A stretch of 45,298 nt of DNA from Vicinamibacteria bacterium (GCA_016650185.1 JAENWE010000055.1:1-45298), one strand, 5' to 3'; positions 7,440 through 16,688 are shown, counted from the stretch's first letter. Notes: generated from the letters alone by a model not told the origin. Program-made: numbers and translations.

Positions 7440-9068
7440 CTACTGAGCCAGTACGACTTTGATTTCCGTGCGCCGGTTGAGCTGACGACCGGACTCGGTG
7501 GCATTACTCGCCACCGGCTGGGACGAACCCCGACCAATGGTCTGGAAACGCGACGCCTCGATGTTCGGGAAGTTCTTCAAAATGTAGCTTTTCACGGCCA
7601 GGGCCCGCCGCTCGGAGAGAGTCATGTTCGCGGGCGCGGAGCCGGTGGAGTCTGTATTGCCCTCGACCCTGAGATAGGTGGCGCCGAAGGACGTCATGGT
7701 GTCGCCAAGCGCATCCAGAACAAAAAAGGAACCAGGCATGATGTCGTCGGAGCCGGGAGTGAAGTGGATATCGATCTGCTTGTTGATGATCGCGCGGTCC
7801 TGGGACGAGGGCGCTTTCGCCGCGACCTTGGCCTCTTCGACCTTCTCCCCGGGGTAGGCGGGAGCGAGGGCGGAGATAAACCGGGTGTCAACCCAGTCCT
7901 TCGCATTGACGGCCCGGGTCACGAGGCCCTTCTTCCGCCAGATCACGAAGGCGGTATCGAAGAGAGTCTCGTAGTGCGCCCGACCGCCGGTAAGGCCGTA
8001 GAACTGCGCATTGTCGGCGAAGGCGGTGAGCTTGAGGCCGGAGAGCATCCCCGACACTGTCTCGTTGTCGAGCTTCAGGGCCTTCCCCACCACCGCGTAG
8101 GAGTTGGCGGGATCCCGGCGCATCATTTCGATCCCTTCAAACCAGCCGTGCACGAAGTCGCGCACGGACTCGGGAGCGGAGTCGATCACGTCCTGCCGCG
8201 CGATCAGAGTGTCGGCGATGATATTGGTGGCGGCGGTCGTGGACACCAGAACGTGGGCCTCGTCCTCCCGCGCGGTGACCGCCCCCGAAAGATCCGGCTC
8301 CCAGGTGACGGCGGCATCGACCTGCTTTGCCTTGAACATGGCGGCGGCGGCGGGCGCATCCTGAGTGAAGATGATGTTCTTTTCCACCGCAGTGCGGTCT
8401 TCGGGGGAGAGCCCGGACTGGGAGAGGAGATAGAGAAGCAGGAAGTGCGAAGGGGTGAACTGGGTGCAGGCGATCTTCTTGCCTTTCAGTCCCTCGATCG
8501 AGGTGATAGAGGAAAGAGACACAATGCCGTCCCCGCCGCGCGACCAGTCCTGCATGAGGATCGATTTGGCGTTCTGGTTCTGTTCGGCCAGGATGGAGGC
8601 CTCGCGCGCCCAGTTGTCCACGGTGTCCCACATGATGTCGACGTCGCCGTTGCGGAACGCGGCCAGTTTCGCCGCCGGGTCCTCGAGCAGGACGAACTTC
8701 ACGTCAAGACTGAACTTCTTCTTGTAAAGCGATGCCGCGGAGCCCGCATCCAGCCCGCCGTTGGCAACGATCCCGGGAGCATGACCCGCCCAGGTATTGA
8801 TCGCGACCACAAGAGGGCGGCTGATCTTGCCGCCGCTGGCCAGGACAGAGGCGGTGACGCCGTTGGACCCGGCGTTACGGCCAGGATCGGATGGCGCGTT
8901 TCTGAGCGCGCCGAAATCATCGGTGCTGGTCGCGGTCTGGGTCGGAGAACTTTCCTTGCCCCCGGTCGCCCATTTCTTGATATCGGCTCCGAAGTTCTGA
9001 AAACCGAAGTAGATGATGGTGAGTCCCAGCAGCACCATGATCAGTTTGCCAAGGGGTGTGATCTTCAT
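7440..9068 (-). CDS. Periplasmic substrate-binding protein fused to OmpA C-terminal domain
   Basis: A two-domain protein of 542 residues. The N-terminus MKITPLGKLIMVLLGLTIIY is a membrane anchor or uncleaved signal. Residues about 80-400 resemble the NMT1/SsuA-type solute-binding fold (AINTWAGHAPGIVANGGL, then MWDTVDNW). Residues about 430-540 are an OmpA-like peptidoglycan-binding domain (EGNTDSTGSAPANMTLSERR, SQPVASNATESGRQLNRRTE). The binding protein is therefore likely held to both inner membrane and cell wall rather than diffusing. I start at the ATG at 9068, preceded by GGAGG at about 8 nt; an upstream in-frame start would add 33 residues ahead of the membrane segment. First gene of the importer operon. 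Confidence 0.9.
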   Translation of the reverse strand: MKITPLGKLIMVLLGLTIIYFGFQNFGADIKKWATGGKESSPTQTATSTDDFGALRNAPSDPGRNAGSNGVTASVLASGGKISRPLVVAINTWAGHAPGIVANGGLDAGSAASLYKKKFSLDVKFVLLEDPAAKLAAFRNGDVDIMWDTVDNWAREASILAEQNQNAKSILMQDWSRGGDGIVSLSSITSIEGLKGKKIACTQFTPSHFLLLYLLSQSGLSPEDRTAVEKNIIFTQDAPAAAAMFKAKQVDAAVTWEPDLSGAVTAREDEAHVLVSTTAATNIIADTLIARQDVIDSAPESVRDFVHGWFEGIEMMRRDPANSYAVVGKALKLDNETVSGMLSGLKLTAFADNAQFYGLTGGRAHYETLFDTAFVIWRKKGLVTRAVNAKDWVDTRFISALAPAYPGEKVEEAKVAAKAPSSQDRAIINKQIDIHFTPGSDDIMPGSFFVLDALGDTMTSFGATYLRVEGNTDSTGSAPANMTLSERRALAVKSYILKNFPNIEASRFQTIGRGSSQPVASNATESGRQLNRRTEIKVVLAQ

Positions 9069-9251
9069 GTGTTTCGCCTCCGCGGTAGGTTGTAGTTCAG
9101 ACTCTATCTGAAGTGGTCGGCGCGCCAGAGTGCTCAGCCGCGTCAGCGGGACGGAATCGCGGGGCACGCAGTTCGGACCCCAAGGTCAGGCGGAGACGGG
9201 ACGGTTTCCGATCCTGGTAATTCCAGGGTGCGCTCCCCTATCCTTGTCCCG

Positions 9252-10472
9252 ATGTCGCAGCGCGTGATCGTGATCGGCGCCGGCCTCTCCGGCCTCCGCG
9301 CGGCCAGCCTGATTGAAGGCTCCGGCCGCGAAGTGATCGTGCTTGAAGCGTCGGACGGCCCCGGAGGACGCGTGCGCACCGACATCGTCGACGGATTCCA
9401 GCTCGATCGGGGATTTCAGGTTCTGCTGACCGAGTACCCTGAGGTCAAAGCCGCGCTCGATCTCAAAGCGCTCGACCTGAAGCCGTTCGCTCCCGGCGCG
9501 ATGATCTTTCGAAACGGCGCCTTCACCGCCCTCTGCGATCCACTGAGATGGCCTCTCGAGGGAGCCCTCGGCCTGTTCGGACCTCCGGGCCGGATTTCCG
9601 ATCGCCTTCGCCTGGCCACTTTTCGAGCGCGCCTCTCCCTGGCCTCCGAATCGCAGCTGGCCCGGGCGGTCGGAACTCCATTCATCGATGTGCTCCGCCG
9701 TCACGGGTTCTCAGCCGACTTCATCGACGCGTTCTTCAGGCCCTGGTTCGGCGGCATCACTTTGGACCGTTCCTTGTCGGCTGACGCCGCTTTTTGCGAG
9801 TTCGTCTTCAGGTGCATGGCCAAGGGACAAGCGGCCATTCCCGCCCTCGGCATGGGCGCGGTCGCCCATCAGCTCGCGAACCGACTCCGCCAAGGAACCC
9901 TGCGGCTCGGAAGCCGCGTCGCGTCCATCGAGGGATCGCGGGTCCGACTCGGGTCGGGCGAAGTCTTCGAGGGCGACACGATTGTCGTGGCCACCGAAGG
10001 GCCCGAGGCCGGAAAACTCCTCAGAATGGCGGACACGGGATCGAGGTCGGTGACCTGTGTCTGGTTCGCGGCGGCGGTCGCTCCCTTCAGCGGTCCATGG
10101 CTCGCCCTTAACGGAGAGAGCGAGGGTCTGGTCAACAACCTCGCGGTCATGACCAACCTGGCCCCGACCTACTCTTCGGACTCACGCGCTTTGATCGCGG
10201 CCACCATTCTCGGCCCGATCGCTCCGCCCGACGACCCGGCGCTCCAGCGCTCGGTCCTGGCTCAACTCCGCGAGTGGTTTGGCGTGGCCGTGGATGAGTG
10301 GACGCTGATCCGCGTGGACCGAATCCGCCATGCCCAGCCCTTGGCCACGAAAGCGAAGGGCTTCCTCAGGCCCGGGTTGTACCTGGCCGGCGATCATACG
10401 CAGCAGCCCTCGGCGCACGGCGCTCTGCGCTCCGGGCGCCTGGCCGCCGAGGCCGTCCTGGCCGCGGGCTGA
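9252..10472 (+). CDS. FAD-dependent protoporphyrinogen-oxidase/desaturase-like protein
   Basis: A 406-residue flavoprotein. The sequence opens with the Rossmann motif VIVIGAGLSGLRAA and continues with VIVLEASDGPGGRVRTD, the standard FAD-binding arrangement of amine oxidase and phytoene-desaturase relatives. The C-terminal FAD segment is GLYLAGDHTQQPSAHGALRS. I chose the ATG at 9252, which puts the Rossmann strand at residue 4; a GTG at 9228 is an alternative and neither has a strong ribosome site. It is transcribed divergently from the ABC importer with about 180 bp between. It is related in fold but not closely similar to the oxidoreductase at 4121-5464. Substrate unknown. Confidence 0.87.
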   Translation: MSQRVIVIGAGLSGLRAASLIEGSGREVIVLEASDGPGGRVRTDIVDGFQLDRGFQVLLTEYPEVKAALDLKALDLKPFAPGAMIFRNGAFTALCDPLRWPLEGALGLFGPPGRISDRLRLATFRARLSLASESQLARAVGTPFIDVLRRHGFSADFIDAFFRPWFGGITLDRSLSADAAFCEFVFRCMAKGQAAIPALGMGAVAHQLANRLRQGTLRLGSRVASIEGSRVRLGSGEVFEGDTIVVATEGPEAGKLLRMADTGSRSVTCVWFAAAVAPFSGPWLALNGESEGLVNNLAVMTNLAPTYSSDSRALIAATILGPIAPPDDPALQRSVLAQLREWFGVAVDEWTLIRVDRIRHAQPLATKAKGFLRPGLYLAGDHTQQPSAHGALRSGRLAAEAVLAAG

Positions 10473-10511
10473 GGAGCGCTGGCGTCAACCGGGGCGAGGC
10501 CAATGATCCGT

Positions 10512-11141
10512 TCAGGAGGAGGCGCCGTCCTTCCCGTGCCTGAGTTTGAAGAGCAGCGCAGCCACCTCGGCTCGCTTGATGTGATCGCTCGCGCGATTGA
10601 CCACGAGCCTCGCCGAAGTGGTGGTGATTTCGTCCACGACTTCGAGGCCGTTCTCCCTCAGGGTTCGTCCGGTCTCGACCATGTCCACGATGCAGTCGGC
10701 GAGGCCAAGGCCGGGAGCGATCTCAACCGAGCCCTGCAGCTTCACGATCTCGGCAGCCAGCCCCCGGGCTTCGAAGTACACGCGAGCTACATTGGCGTAC
10801 TTGGTGGCCACGCGCAGCGTGGTGGGCCAGGATTCGGCAAAACCGCTTGAAGTCGGCGCGGCCAGGACCATGCGGCATCGGCCGTACCCCAGGTCGAGCG
10901 GCACCAGGACGTCGCTCCCCGTCTCTTGAAACACATCGCTCCCACAAACTCCTAGATCGGCGACGCCGTGTTCCACGTACACCGGAACATCCATGTCCTT
11001 CACGAAAAGAAATCGAAGGCCGCCGACTTCCACAATGAGTTGCCTCGTGTCCAGAGGCGGGAAAGGCAGACCGCCTTTCGAAAAGAGCGCCTCGGCACCT
11101 GTGAGCAAACGACCCTTGGACAGGGCGATGGTGAGGCTCAC
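10512..11141 (-). CDS. hisG: ATP phosphoribosyltransferase, short-form catalytic subunit
   Basis: Catalyses the first step of histidine synthesis: ATP plus PRPP gives phosphoribosyl-ATP. At 209 residues it is the short form, which lacks the C-terminal regulatory domain and needs HisZ. Recognisable segments include LTIALSKGRL at the N-terminus, DLGVCGSDV, and DCIVDMVETGRTLRENGL near the PRPP site. Its GTG start overlaps the hisZ stop as GTGA, so the two subunits are translationally coupled. It is convergent with the FAD oxidoreductase gene, 39 bp apart. No other his genes are visible, so the pathway is split in this genome. Confidence 0.96.
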   Translation of the reverse strand: MSLTIALSKGRLLTGAEALFSKGGLPFPPLDTRQLIVEVGGLRFLFVKDMDVPVYVEHGVADLGVCGSDVFQETGSDVLVPLDLGYGRCRMVLAAPTSSGFAESWPTTLRVATKYANVARVYFEARGLAAEIVKLQGSVEIAPGLGLADCIVDMVETGRTLRENGLEVVDEITTTSARLVVNRASDHIKRAEVAALLFKLRHGKDGASS

Positions 11142-12241
11142 GCGACGCCCCCGAACCTGATCCTTCGGCCGGAAGAGCGAAGGTCGCGCGCCCGCTGAAG
11201 CGAGCGGCCGAGGGTCTCGCCCGCCACGGGTGTCGCCGGAGCCGCTTCGCCGGATCCGCCCCCAAGCTGGCGTTCGACGAGGAGGGCCAGTCGATCGAGA
11301 CCCAGCATGAAGCCGATCGCGGGCATGGGGCGACCCAGCCGCCCAAGCAGGCTGTCGTAGCGACCGCCGCCACCCACATCGAAGCCGAGGCCGGCGCCGT
11401 AGATTCGGAAAACCAGACCCGTGTAGTAATCGAGTCCGCGACTCTCGGAAAGGTCAAGGGCGACCCGGCCACCGAGGCCGGCATCCTCGAGCGCATTCGT
11501 AACCGCCTCCAGGTCGTCGAGAGCAGCTCGGGCGCGCTCGATGCCGCCGAGGGCCGTGCGAGCCTGGTCGAGGGAGAGCCTGATGCCATCGTCCTCGGCC
11601 AGACCGACGAGGGCAAGGCGCGCGAGCTCGGATCCACCGACACCCGCAAGCGCATCAGCGACCGCTCGAGGATCGCGCCGGCTGAGACTCTTCACCACGA
11701 CTTTGCGCCTCGAATCCTCAACCGGAAACCCCGCTTCGTCAAGCAGCGAAGTGACCACTCCGGCGTGGCCGAGGGCGATGACGAAATCGGTGACTCCCAC
11801 CGCTTCCAGGCACTCGATGGCGATGGCCATGACCTCGATATCCGCCACCGGGCCTCCGCCACCCAGAAATTCGAGCCCCATCTGATGGAACTCGCTCTGC
11901 CGGCCCGCGCGCGGCGGCTCGTAACGCACGACTTCGCCGGAGTAGTACAGCCTCAACGGAGCCTCGACGTGGCGCAAGCGCCCGGCCGCGATCTTCGCCA
12001 CCAGGCTGGTGAAGTCCGGCCTGAGGGCCAGGGTCGTGCCCTCGCGGCCGGTGAAGGTGTAGAGCTTCGACGCGAGCGATGGGTCGAACGTGGCCGCGTC
12101 ATCGAAAAGGGGGGGCACAATCTCGTCGTAACCCCAGCCTTCGAAGGTCGAAACCACTTGGGCTTCAAGCGCGCGGCGGGCGCGGGCCTCGTCGAAGCTG
12201 AAACACGATGCCCCCTGAGGCAGTTGGAGGCGGGTGGGCAT
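11138..12241 (-). CDS. hisZ: ATP phosphoribosyltransferase regulatory subunit
   Basis: A catalytically inactive relative of histidyl-tRNA synthetase that activates short-form HisG and confers histidine feedback. Class II synthetase motifs remain: LALRPDFTSLVAKIAA (motif 2 region), RQSEFHQMGLEFLG, GLDYYTGLVFRIY and the motif-3-like GGGGRYDSLLGRLG. At 367 residues it lacks the C-terminal anticodon-binding domain of true HisRS, and the final ~40 residues are a low-complexity Gly/Ala/Arg tail. Immediate coupling to short hisG supports HisZ over HisS. Confidence 0.94.
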   Translation of the reverse strand: MPTRLQLPQGASCFSFDEARARRALEAQVVSTFEGWGYDEIVPPLFDDAATFDPSLASKLYTFTGREGTTLALRPDFTSLVAKIAAGRLRHVEAPLRLYYSGEVVRYEPPRAGRQSEFHQMGLEFLGGGGPVADIEVMAIAIECLEAVGVTDFVIALGHAGVVTSLLDEAGFPVEDSRRKVVVKSLSRRDPRAVADALAGVGGSELARLALVGLAEDDGIRLSLDQARTALGGIERARAALDDLEAVTNALEDAGLGGRVALDLSESRGLDYYTGLVFRIYGAGLGFDVGGGGRYDSLLGRLGRPMPAIGFMLGLDRLALLVERQLGGGSGEAAPATPVAGETLGRSLQRARDLRSSGRRIRFGGVA

Positions 12242-12298
12242 GGCGCGGCGGATTCTATCCGGTCGAGTCGAAAGGACTCTTCAGGAGGCAAGGCTTCG

Positions 12299-13015
12299 CT
12301 ACCTTCGAAGCAAGGCAAGGTAGGCGCGGATTCGGGCCGCGTTGGCGCCCACGTCGCTACGACCCACGCGGGACTTCGAACGCACATCGATGCGGGATCC
12401 TCGACCGGTTTCGGCCACCCGGATGACCACATCATCCTTGAAGCCGAACCACGCGGTCGTCGCGATGGCTTCTATGCGCCCTTCCTCGGGGCGTTCAGCC
12501 ACAATCTCCCAGCCCATGCCGCGAGCGGCAGCCGCGGCCCTGGCGAACGCCTCCGCAGGCGCAATCGACATATCGAGCGGCGCGAGGTCCGGGTAGGCCC
12601 TCCGCTGCTGCACGGCCACGGAGGAGCCCGAGTACTCCGGAGGATTCACGGCGAGGGCGGCCTGGCGCAAAGGGATCAGGTCGACGAAGGCCGGCGGATG
12701 GTCGGTGTCGGTGGTGATGTCATGGATGGCGGGCGCCCCGCGCGCCTTCGCAACGAGTACCGCAGGACCCGCCATCAAGGCCAGGCTCACCGCGACGATC
12801 ATCAACCACGCTTTGGGGTTCGCCCCTCGGAGTCGGGGAACGATCAGGGCCACGAGGCCGATGGTGAACGAGGCGATGGCCAGGAGAAGGCCGCCCGCGA
12901 ATAGAAGGAGGCCGGTCCGGAAGCCGAAAAAACCCACGCGGGTTCCCGGACCGGAGATCAGAATCAACCCGCTGGAGAGCGAAATCAGAGCGATGCAGGC
13001 GCGCCGAATATTCAT
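12299..13015 (-). CDS. DUF1499 family membrane protein
   Basis: A 238-residue protein. About three hydrophobic segments lie in the first 90 residues, followed by the DUF1499 domain, recognised by HDITTDTDHPPAF, GWEIVA, TTAWFGFKDDVVIRV and RSKSRVGRSDVGANAARIR. The family is widespread and its function is not established; the soluble domain probably faces the periplasm. It lies between hisZ and the fructose-bisphosphatase gene on the same strand, with a 15-bp gap to the latter, so it may be co-transcribed with it. Confidence 0.9.
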   Translation of the reverse strand: MNIRRACIALISLSSGLILISGPGTRVGFFGFRTGLLLFAGGLLLAIASFTIGLVALIVPRLRGANPKAWLMIVAVSLALMAGPAVLVAKARGAPAIHDITTDTDHPPAFVDLIPLRQAALAVNPPEYSGSSVAVQQRRAYPDLAPLDMSIAPAEAFARAAAAARGMGWEIVAERPEEGRIEAIATTAWFGFKDDVVIRVAETGRGSRIDVRSKSRVGRSDVGANAARIRAYLALLRR

Positions 13016-13030
13016 ACTCGTCCGCAGCGC

Positions 13031-14956
13031 CTAAAGGCGATGATGCCGGTACGCGTCGACGAGGCTGGCCAACAGCGCGATGTCCCCGCGAATCCTCTGG
13101 CCCTCTTCCGTGTCACCCACCAGTCTCGGCGTCTGAAACTCCCGGATGCTGGCGGTGGTTGGGATGATGTCGACCCCGTCCCGAACCGCCGCCGCCACCG
13201 ACTCGAAGTGATGATGCCGGGCCAGAAAGGTGCGATCCGCCTCGAGGACCAGGGTATAGCCGTGGTCGCCGTACGCCTCGGAAAAGGCTCCGTCGATGGT
13301 AATGGCGTTTCCTCCGCGCTTCAACGGCGACTCCCCCTTGTCGATCTTCACCGGCACATGCCCGTTCACGATCAGCCCCCCTCGATCACAGCCAAACTCC
13401 TCGAGCACGCGCTCGCAGAACTTTCGCTCATGAATCAAAGTGAAATAGGGATTCTTGGTTTCCTTGTGAGTAGCCACGTCCGCGATGAGATCGCGCTCGA
13501 AAGTGGTGATCCGGTCCTTCCCGAACAAGGGCGACAGAGGGCCGTTCCACAGGTACCACAAGAAATCGAGATCCGGCAGGGCTCGATGGGTCAAGGCCCG
13601 GGCCACCACATCGTCGATGGCATCGAAGAGCTGGCGCCCCGCCCGAGGCTGCCCGTCCACGGGCATGGACAGAAACTGGCCCGCATCGTCCACGGGAACG
13701 CATCCGTGAAAGATGAGATGGTTGTCCCGCTGCAGCCAGCTCGACCCATGGGCCACCAGGAACTTGGCGTGATCCCACAGTAACGGGCTGGACAGGACAG
13801 AGGCCCGCATCCGATCGATGCACTGCTGCTCTTCCGCGCTCAAGGCCTCGGGATCCTTAGGGTTGATGGTCGGGAAAGTCCGGTCGCGCAACTCGCAGAT
13901 CTTGCCGTCGACGTTGACCGTGCCCTTTTCGAGGTCGATGGTCCGAAGGATGCGCCGGTGGTCGAGGGCCCACTCCGGATGGCGAGCGATCATCTGGCCT
14001 TCGAGCTTGAACTGCAGCACCGCCGCGGCCTTCTGCATCCGGGCCATGGTGAGGGGTTCGCGCAGACCGGTCCCGCGCGCGGCGAATCGCTCCGCGGGGT
14101 CATCGCCGTAGACCGTGCGGACCAGCCACTCGAGCGGTTGCAGCGTGATCCCATAACCCTCCTCGAGTTGGGAGAGGCGGCGGTAGCGGATGGACACCCG
14201 AAGGAGGTGGGCGATGAGTGCCTCGTGCCCGAGAGCGGCGCCCATCCAGGCGATATCGTGGTTGCCCCAGGTGATCGCCACCCGTGGCTGGTGTCGCAAG
14301 TACTCGATCACCCGGTCGCCTCTGGGGCCGCGGTCCACGCAGTCGCCCGCGACAATGACCTCTCTCACGGTCAGGTTGCGAACCACGCGGACCACGAGAC
14401 GAACGAAGTTGGCTTCCCGACCCTGCTCAAGGAGCGGATCCACGATGGCCGCGACGTACGCGGGACCGCGCGCGGAAAACGATTCATGAAGCATCTCGCG
14501 GAGAATTTCCGCGTACTCGGGAGGAAAGACCTCGGCCACTCTTTGAATGCTGGTGCGGCTCGACAAAGTCCGAATGACGGCCAGCAGGTCGCCAAGTACC
14601 CGGAGCACGAACGCTCTTCGGGCTTCAGTCGAAATTCCCGGCAGCCGCTCCTCCAGAGCCTCCGCTGGATAGAACAGGATCGACAGAAGCTCCTCGCGAT
14701 CGGCCTTCGATCGATCCGCGAACACCCGGTCGACCAGCGGTCGCAACGTTCCCGAAGCGTTGTTGATAATGTGCCGGAGCTTCACATCTTCACCGTGAAC
14801 ATCGCTCACGATGTGGATCGACCCCTTGTGAAGCGTGAGTTCGGCGGTCAGGCGGGCGATCTCCGCGGTCGCGGCGTCGGCGTCCTTGAACTGCCTCGAC
14901 AGGGCGCGTAGCGCGGCTATTTCGGATCCAGAGGGCGAGGAAGAGGCGTTTGGCAT
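13031..14956 (-). CDS. fbp: Fructose-1,6-bisphosphatase, class III
   Basis: Removes the C1 phosphate of fructose 1,6-bisphosphate in gluconeogenesis. Class III enzymes are large metallophosphatases, best known from Firmicutes. Metallophosphoesterase motifs are clear: HIVSDVHGEDVKL, VIVAGDCVDRGPRGD, ITWGNHDIAWMG, FLVAHGSSW and GLIVNGHVPVKIDKGESP. I start at the ATG at 14956 (641 residues), close to the family length; the longer open frame upstream adds an unrelated low-complexity leader. It supplies fructose 6-phosphate, which links it functionally to the transketolase and rpiB genes 4 kb away. Confidence 0.95.
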   Translation of the reverse strand: MPNASSSPSGSEIAALRALSRQFKDADAATAEIARLTAELTLHKGSIHIVSDVHGEDVKLRHIINNASGTLRPLVDRVFADRSKADREELLSILFYPAEALEERLPGISTEARRAFVLRVLGDLLAVIRTLSSRTSIQRVAEVFPPEYAEILREMLHESFSARGPAYVAAIVDPLLEQGREANFVRLVVRVVRNLTVREVIVAGDCVDRGPRGDRVIEYLRHQPRVAITWGNHDIAWMGAALGHEALIAHLLRVSIRYRRLSQLEEGYGITLQPLEWLVRTVYGDDPAERFAARGTGLREPLTMARMQKAAAVLQFKLEGQMIARHPEWALDHRRILRTIDLEKGTVNVDGKICELRDRTFPTINPKDPEALSAEEQQCIDRMRASVLSSPLLWDHAKFLVAHGSSWLQRDNHLIFHGCVPVDDAGQFLSMPVDGQPRAGRQLFDAIDDVVARALTHRALPDLDFLWYLWNGPLSPLFGKDRITTFERDLIADVATHKETKNPYFTLIHERKFCERVLEEFGCDRGGLIVNGHVPVKIDKGESPLKRGGNAITIDGAFSEAYGDHGYTLVLEADRTFLARHHHFESVAAAVRDGVDIIPTTASIREFQTPRLVGDTEEGQRIRGDIALLASLVDAYRHHRL

Positions 14957-15081
14957 AGCGCCTTTGACCTTAGCACCGTGCCCGTCGGTCGGGAGGCCTG
15001 CGGCTTGGACTCCACTCGGAGGCCCGGCCCTCTCCGCCAGGGCGCCGTGGTCCTTGACTTCGCCCCCGGCGCGGCTTTCGA

Positions 15082-15912
15082 CTAGAGAGGCCCGGGTCGT
15101 CCGAACAGATATCCCTGCATCAAATCGCACTCAAGGGCCAGGAGGGTGTCCCGCTCGCCTTCTGTCTCAACGCCCTCGACAATGCATCCGATTCCGAGCT
15201 GTCGGGCCAGCGCGGCCAGGGACCCCACGATTTTTCTCTTGATCGGCTGCGTGTCCACGTCGCGAATGAGAGCTTGGTCAATCTTCACGAACTGCGGGTC
15301 CATGAGGGCAAGGCTCGACAGACCCGCATAGCCTCCGCCGAGATCGTCGATGGCGAAGCGGTACCCCTGGTCGCGCAATGCGCTCGATCGCTGGCGCACC
15401 TCGGGGAGTTCGCTGATGGGAGCGCGCTCGGTGACCTCAAGAACAACACGGCTGGCGAACTCGGACAGGGCGTCCTGGTCGTCGCCCAAGGAGCCCATCA
15501 GTTCTTCTACGTCCACATTCACGAAAAGGGTGAGGTCCGGGTCTCGGCGCAACGCCTCTGCCGCGCGCGCATGAACCACTCGCCCAAGATCCCCCACCAT
15601 CCCGATCGAAACGGCAAGGGCCAGAAGGTCGCGCGGGTCGCTCACCAAGACCTCGCCGTTCCGCGCCAGGGCCTCGAAGGCAAAGGCCGGCTCATCGGGG
15701 TGGGACAGCGAGACGATGGGCTGAAAGGCCAGCCACAAGGTGTCGAGCGCCTGTTCGAACAGGGCCCGCCGCCCCAGCGCATCCAGGGCCTTCCACGACT
15801 CGGCCTTCCTCCATGACTGGGCGGCGCCGATCGATGGGCCGCGAGACAGGGAAACCGGCCGGGTTATGAAGTCGGTATCGGTGTTGGACCCGGCGATCTC
15901 AAAAGGAGACAT
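15082..15912 (-). CDS. EAL-domain cyclic-di-GMP phosphodiesterase
   Basis: A single-domain EAL protein of 276 residues with about 55 extra N-terminal residues; no GGDEF, PAS or membrane segment. Residues of active enzymes are retained: E80-A-L, N132, E159, D189 and D190 in DDLGGGYAGL, K210 in VKID, E246 and E249, and MQGYLFGRPGPL at the end. It should hydrolyse c-di-GMP to pGpG in the cytosol. A sigma-70-like promoter with an overlapping palindrome lies directly upstream. No PilZ or diguanylate cyclase gene is in view, so its target process is unknown. Confidence 0.93.
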   Translation of the reverse strand: MSPFEIAGSNTDTDFITRPVSLSRGPSIGAAQSWRKAESWKALDALGRRALFEQALDTLWLAFQPIVSLSHPDEPAFAFEALARNGEVLVSDPRDLLALAVSIGMVGDLGRVVHARAAEALRRDPDLTLFVNVDVEELMGSLGDDQDALSEFASRVVLEVTERAPISELPEVRQRSSALRDQGYRFAIDDLGGGYAGLSSLALMDPQFVKIDQALIRDVDTQPIKRKIVGSLAALARQLGIGCIVEGVETEGERDTLLALECDLMQGYLFGRPGPL

Positions 15913-15927
15913 AGTTGAAGGGAGACA

Positions 15928-15964
15928 TACTGTATGTATACATACTGTACCCTTACCGAGTCAA
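15928..15964 (-). promoter_or_regulatory. Promoter with overlapping 14-bp palindromic operator for EAL gene
   Basis: On the minus strand, TTGACT (15959-15964) and TATACA (15935-15940) are separated by 18 nt, a good sigma-70 promoter. The perfect palindrome GTATGTATACATAC at 15932-15945 covers the -10 box, the position expected for a repressor. Flanking bases extend it imperfectly to 15928-15949. Transcription would start about 15 nt before the EAL start codon. Confidence 0.6.
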
Positions 15965-15965
15965 C

Positions 15966-16688
15966 CTATTTTTCTAACTTTTTTTCGGAGCCCTCTGAAT
16001 GGGCGTCCCCTCCCAGACTGCGCAGGCCTTCGGGGAGAGTCTGTCGATCGGTGGCCGCGGCCGATCGCATGAGCTGCCGGAACGATTCGACCTGTTCATG
16101 GTCGAGCGCGCGAAAGTCGTGGAGCGAGTCCCCAAAGGTCTGATAAGGCTCGGCGTGCGTGGGCTCGATGGATGCGCGGGTGCGACTGCCCCTGATGCTG
16201 CGGACCACCAGACGTATGCCAAAACCGATGACCGCGAGCCTGAAACGGAAACGCTCCTGGTAGCTGTTCAGGAGTTCATGGAGCCAGGTGGCGATTCCAG
16301 TGAGGGATCTCATTTCGGCCAGCTTGAACTGCGAGGGCCGAACCGGCGGAACCGGAACAATAGCCTCCGCCATGCGCGCATAGACCGAAAGGGCTCGCAG
16401 ACGCCGCTGACGATCTTCTGCGGCCTCTTCGATGGTGTCCGCGGCAATAGCTAGAAGTCGGACGGCCTCGTCATAGGAAAGCGAAGCTTTGCGCTTGAGA
16501 GCGAGGTCGTAGGTATGGCCGGCGATCTCGGTGTCTTCAGCCAGGCGGTCTCGGAGGGTCTCGGTCGCTTTCTCGGCCTGCCCGGAGAGAACGAAATCCC
16601 ATCGCCTGAGCGCGCGATTCCGATCGAACCGGCCGAACACCAGAACAACCACGCCGGCGGCCACGGCGGCGAGGATGACGGGGATCAC
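15966..16688 (-). CDS. Unknown protein with N-terminal membrane anchor
   Basis: Unrecognised, 240 residues. An N-terminal hydrophobic helix (VILAAVAAGVVVLVFG) is followed by a charged helical body with repeat-like Ala/Leu/Arg-rich helices at about 30-120 that could be TPR-like, and a C-terminus of Lys/Glu (SEGSEKKLEK). The GTG start directly follows the stop codon of the upstream membrane-protein gene (TGAGTG), so the two are coupled and probably act together. The coding region ends just before the promoter of the EAL gene. Confidence 0.75.
   Translation of the reverse strand: MIPVILAAVAAGVVVLVFGRFDRNRALRRWDFVLSGQAEKATETLRDRLAEDTEIAGHTYDLALKRKASLSYDEAVRLLAIAADTIEEAAEDRQRRLRALSVYARMAEAIVPVPPVRPSQFKLAEMRSLTGIATWLHELLNSYQERFRFRLAVIGFGIRLVVRSIRGSRTRASIEPTHAEPYQTFGDSLHDFRALDHEQVESFRQLMRSAAATDRQTLPEGLRSLGGDAHSEGSEKKLEK

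Noticed and set aside
6726..9095. 789-codon plus-strand open frame opposite the importer genes
   Set aside because: It is antisense to clear permease and binding-protein genes. Its product is rich in Arg, Gly and His without any domain, the usual result of high-GC coding on the other strand.
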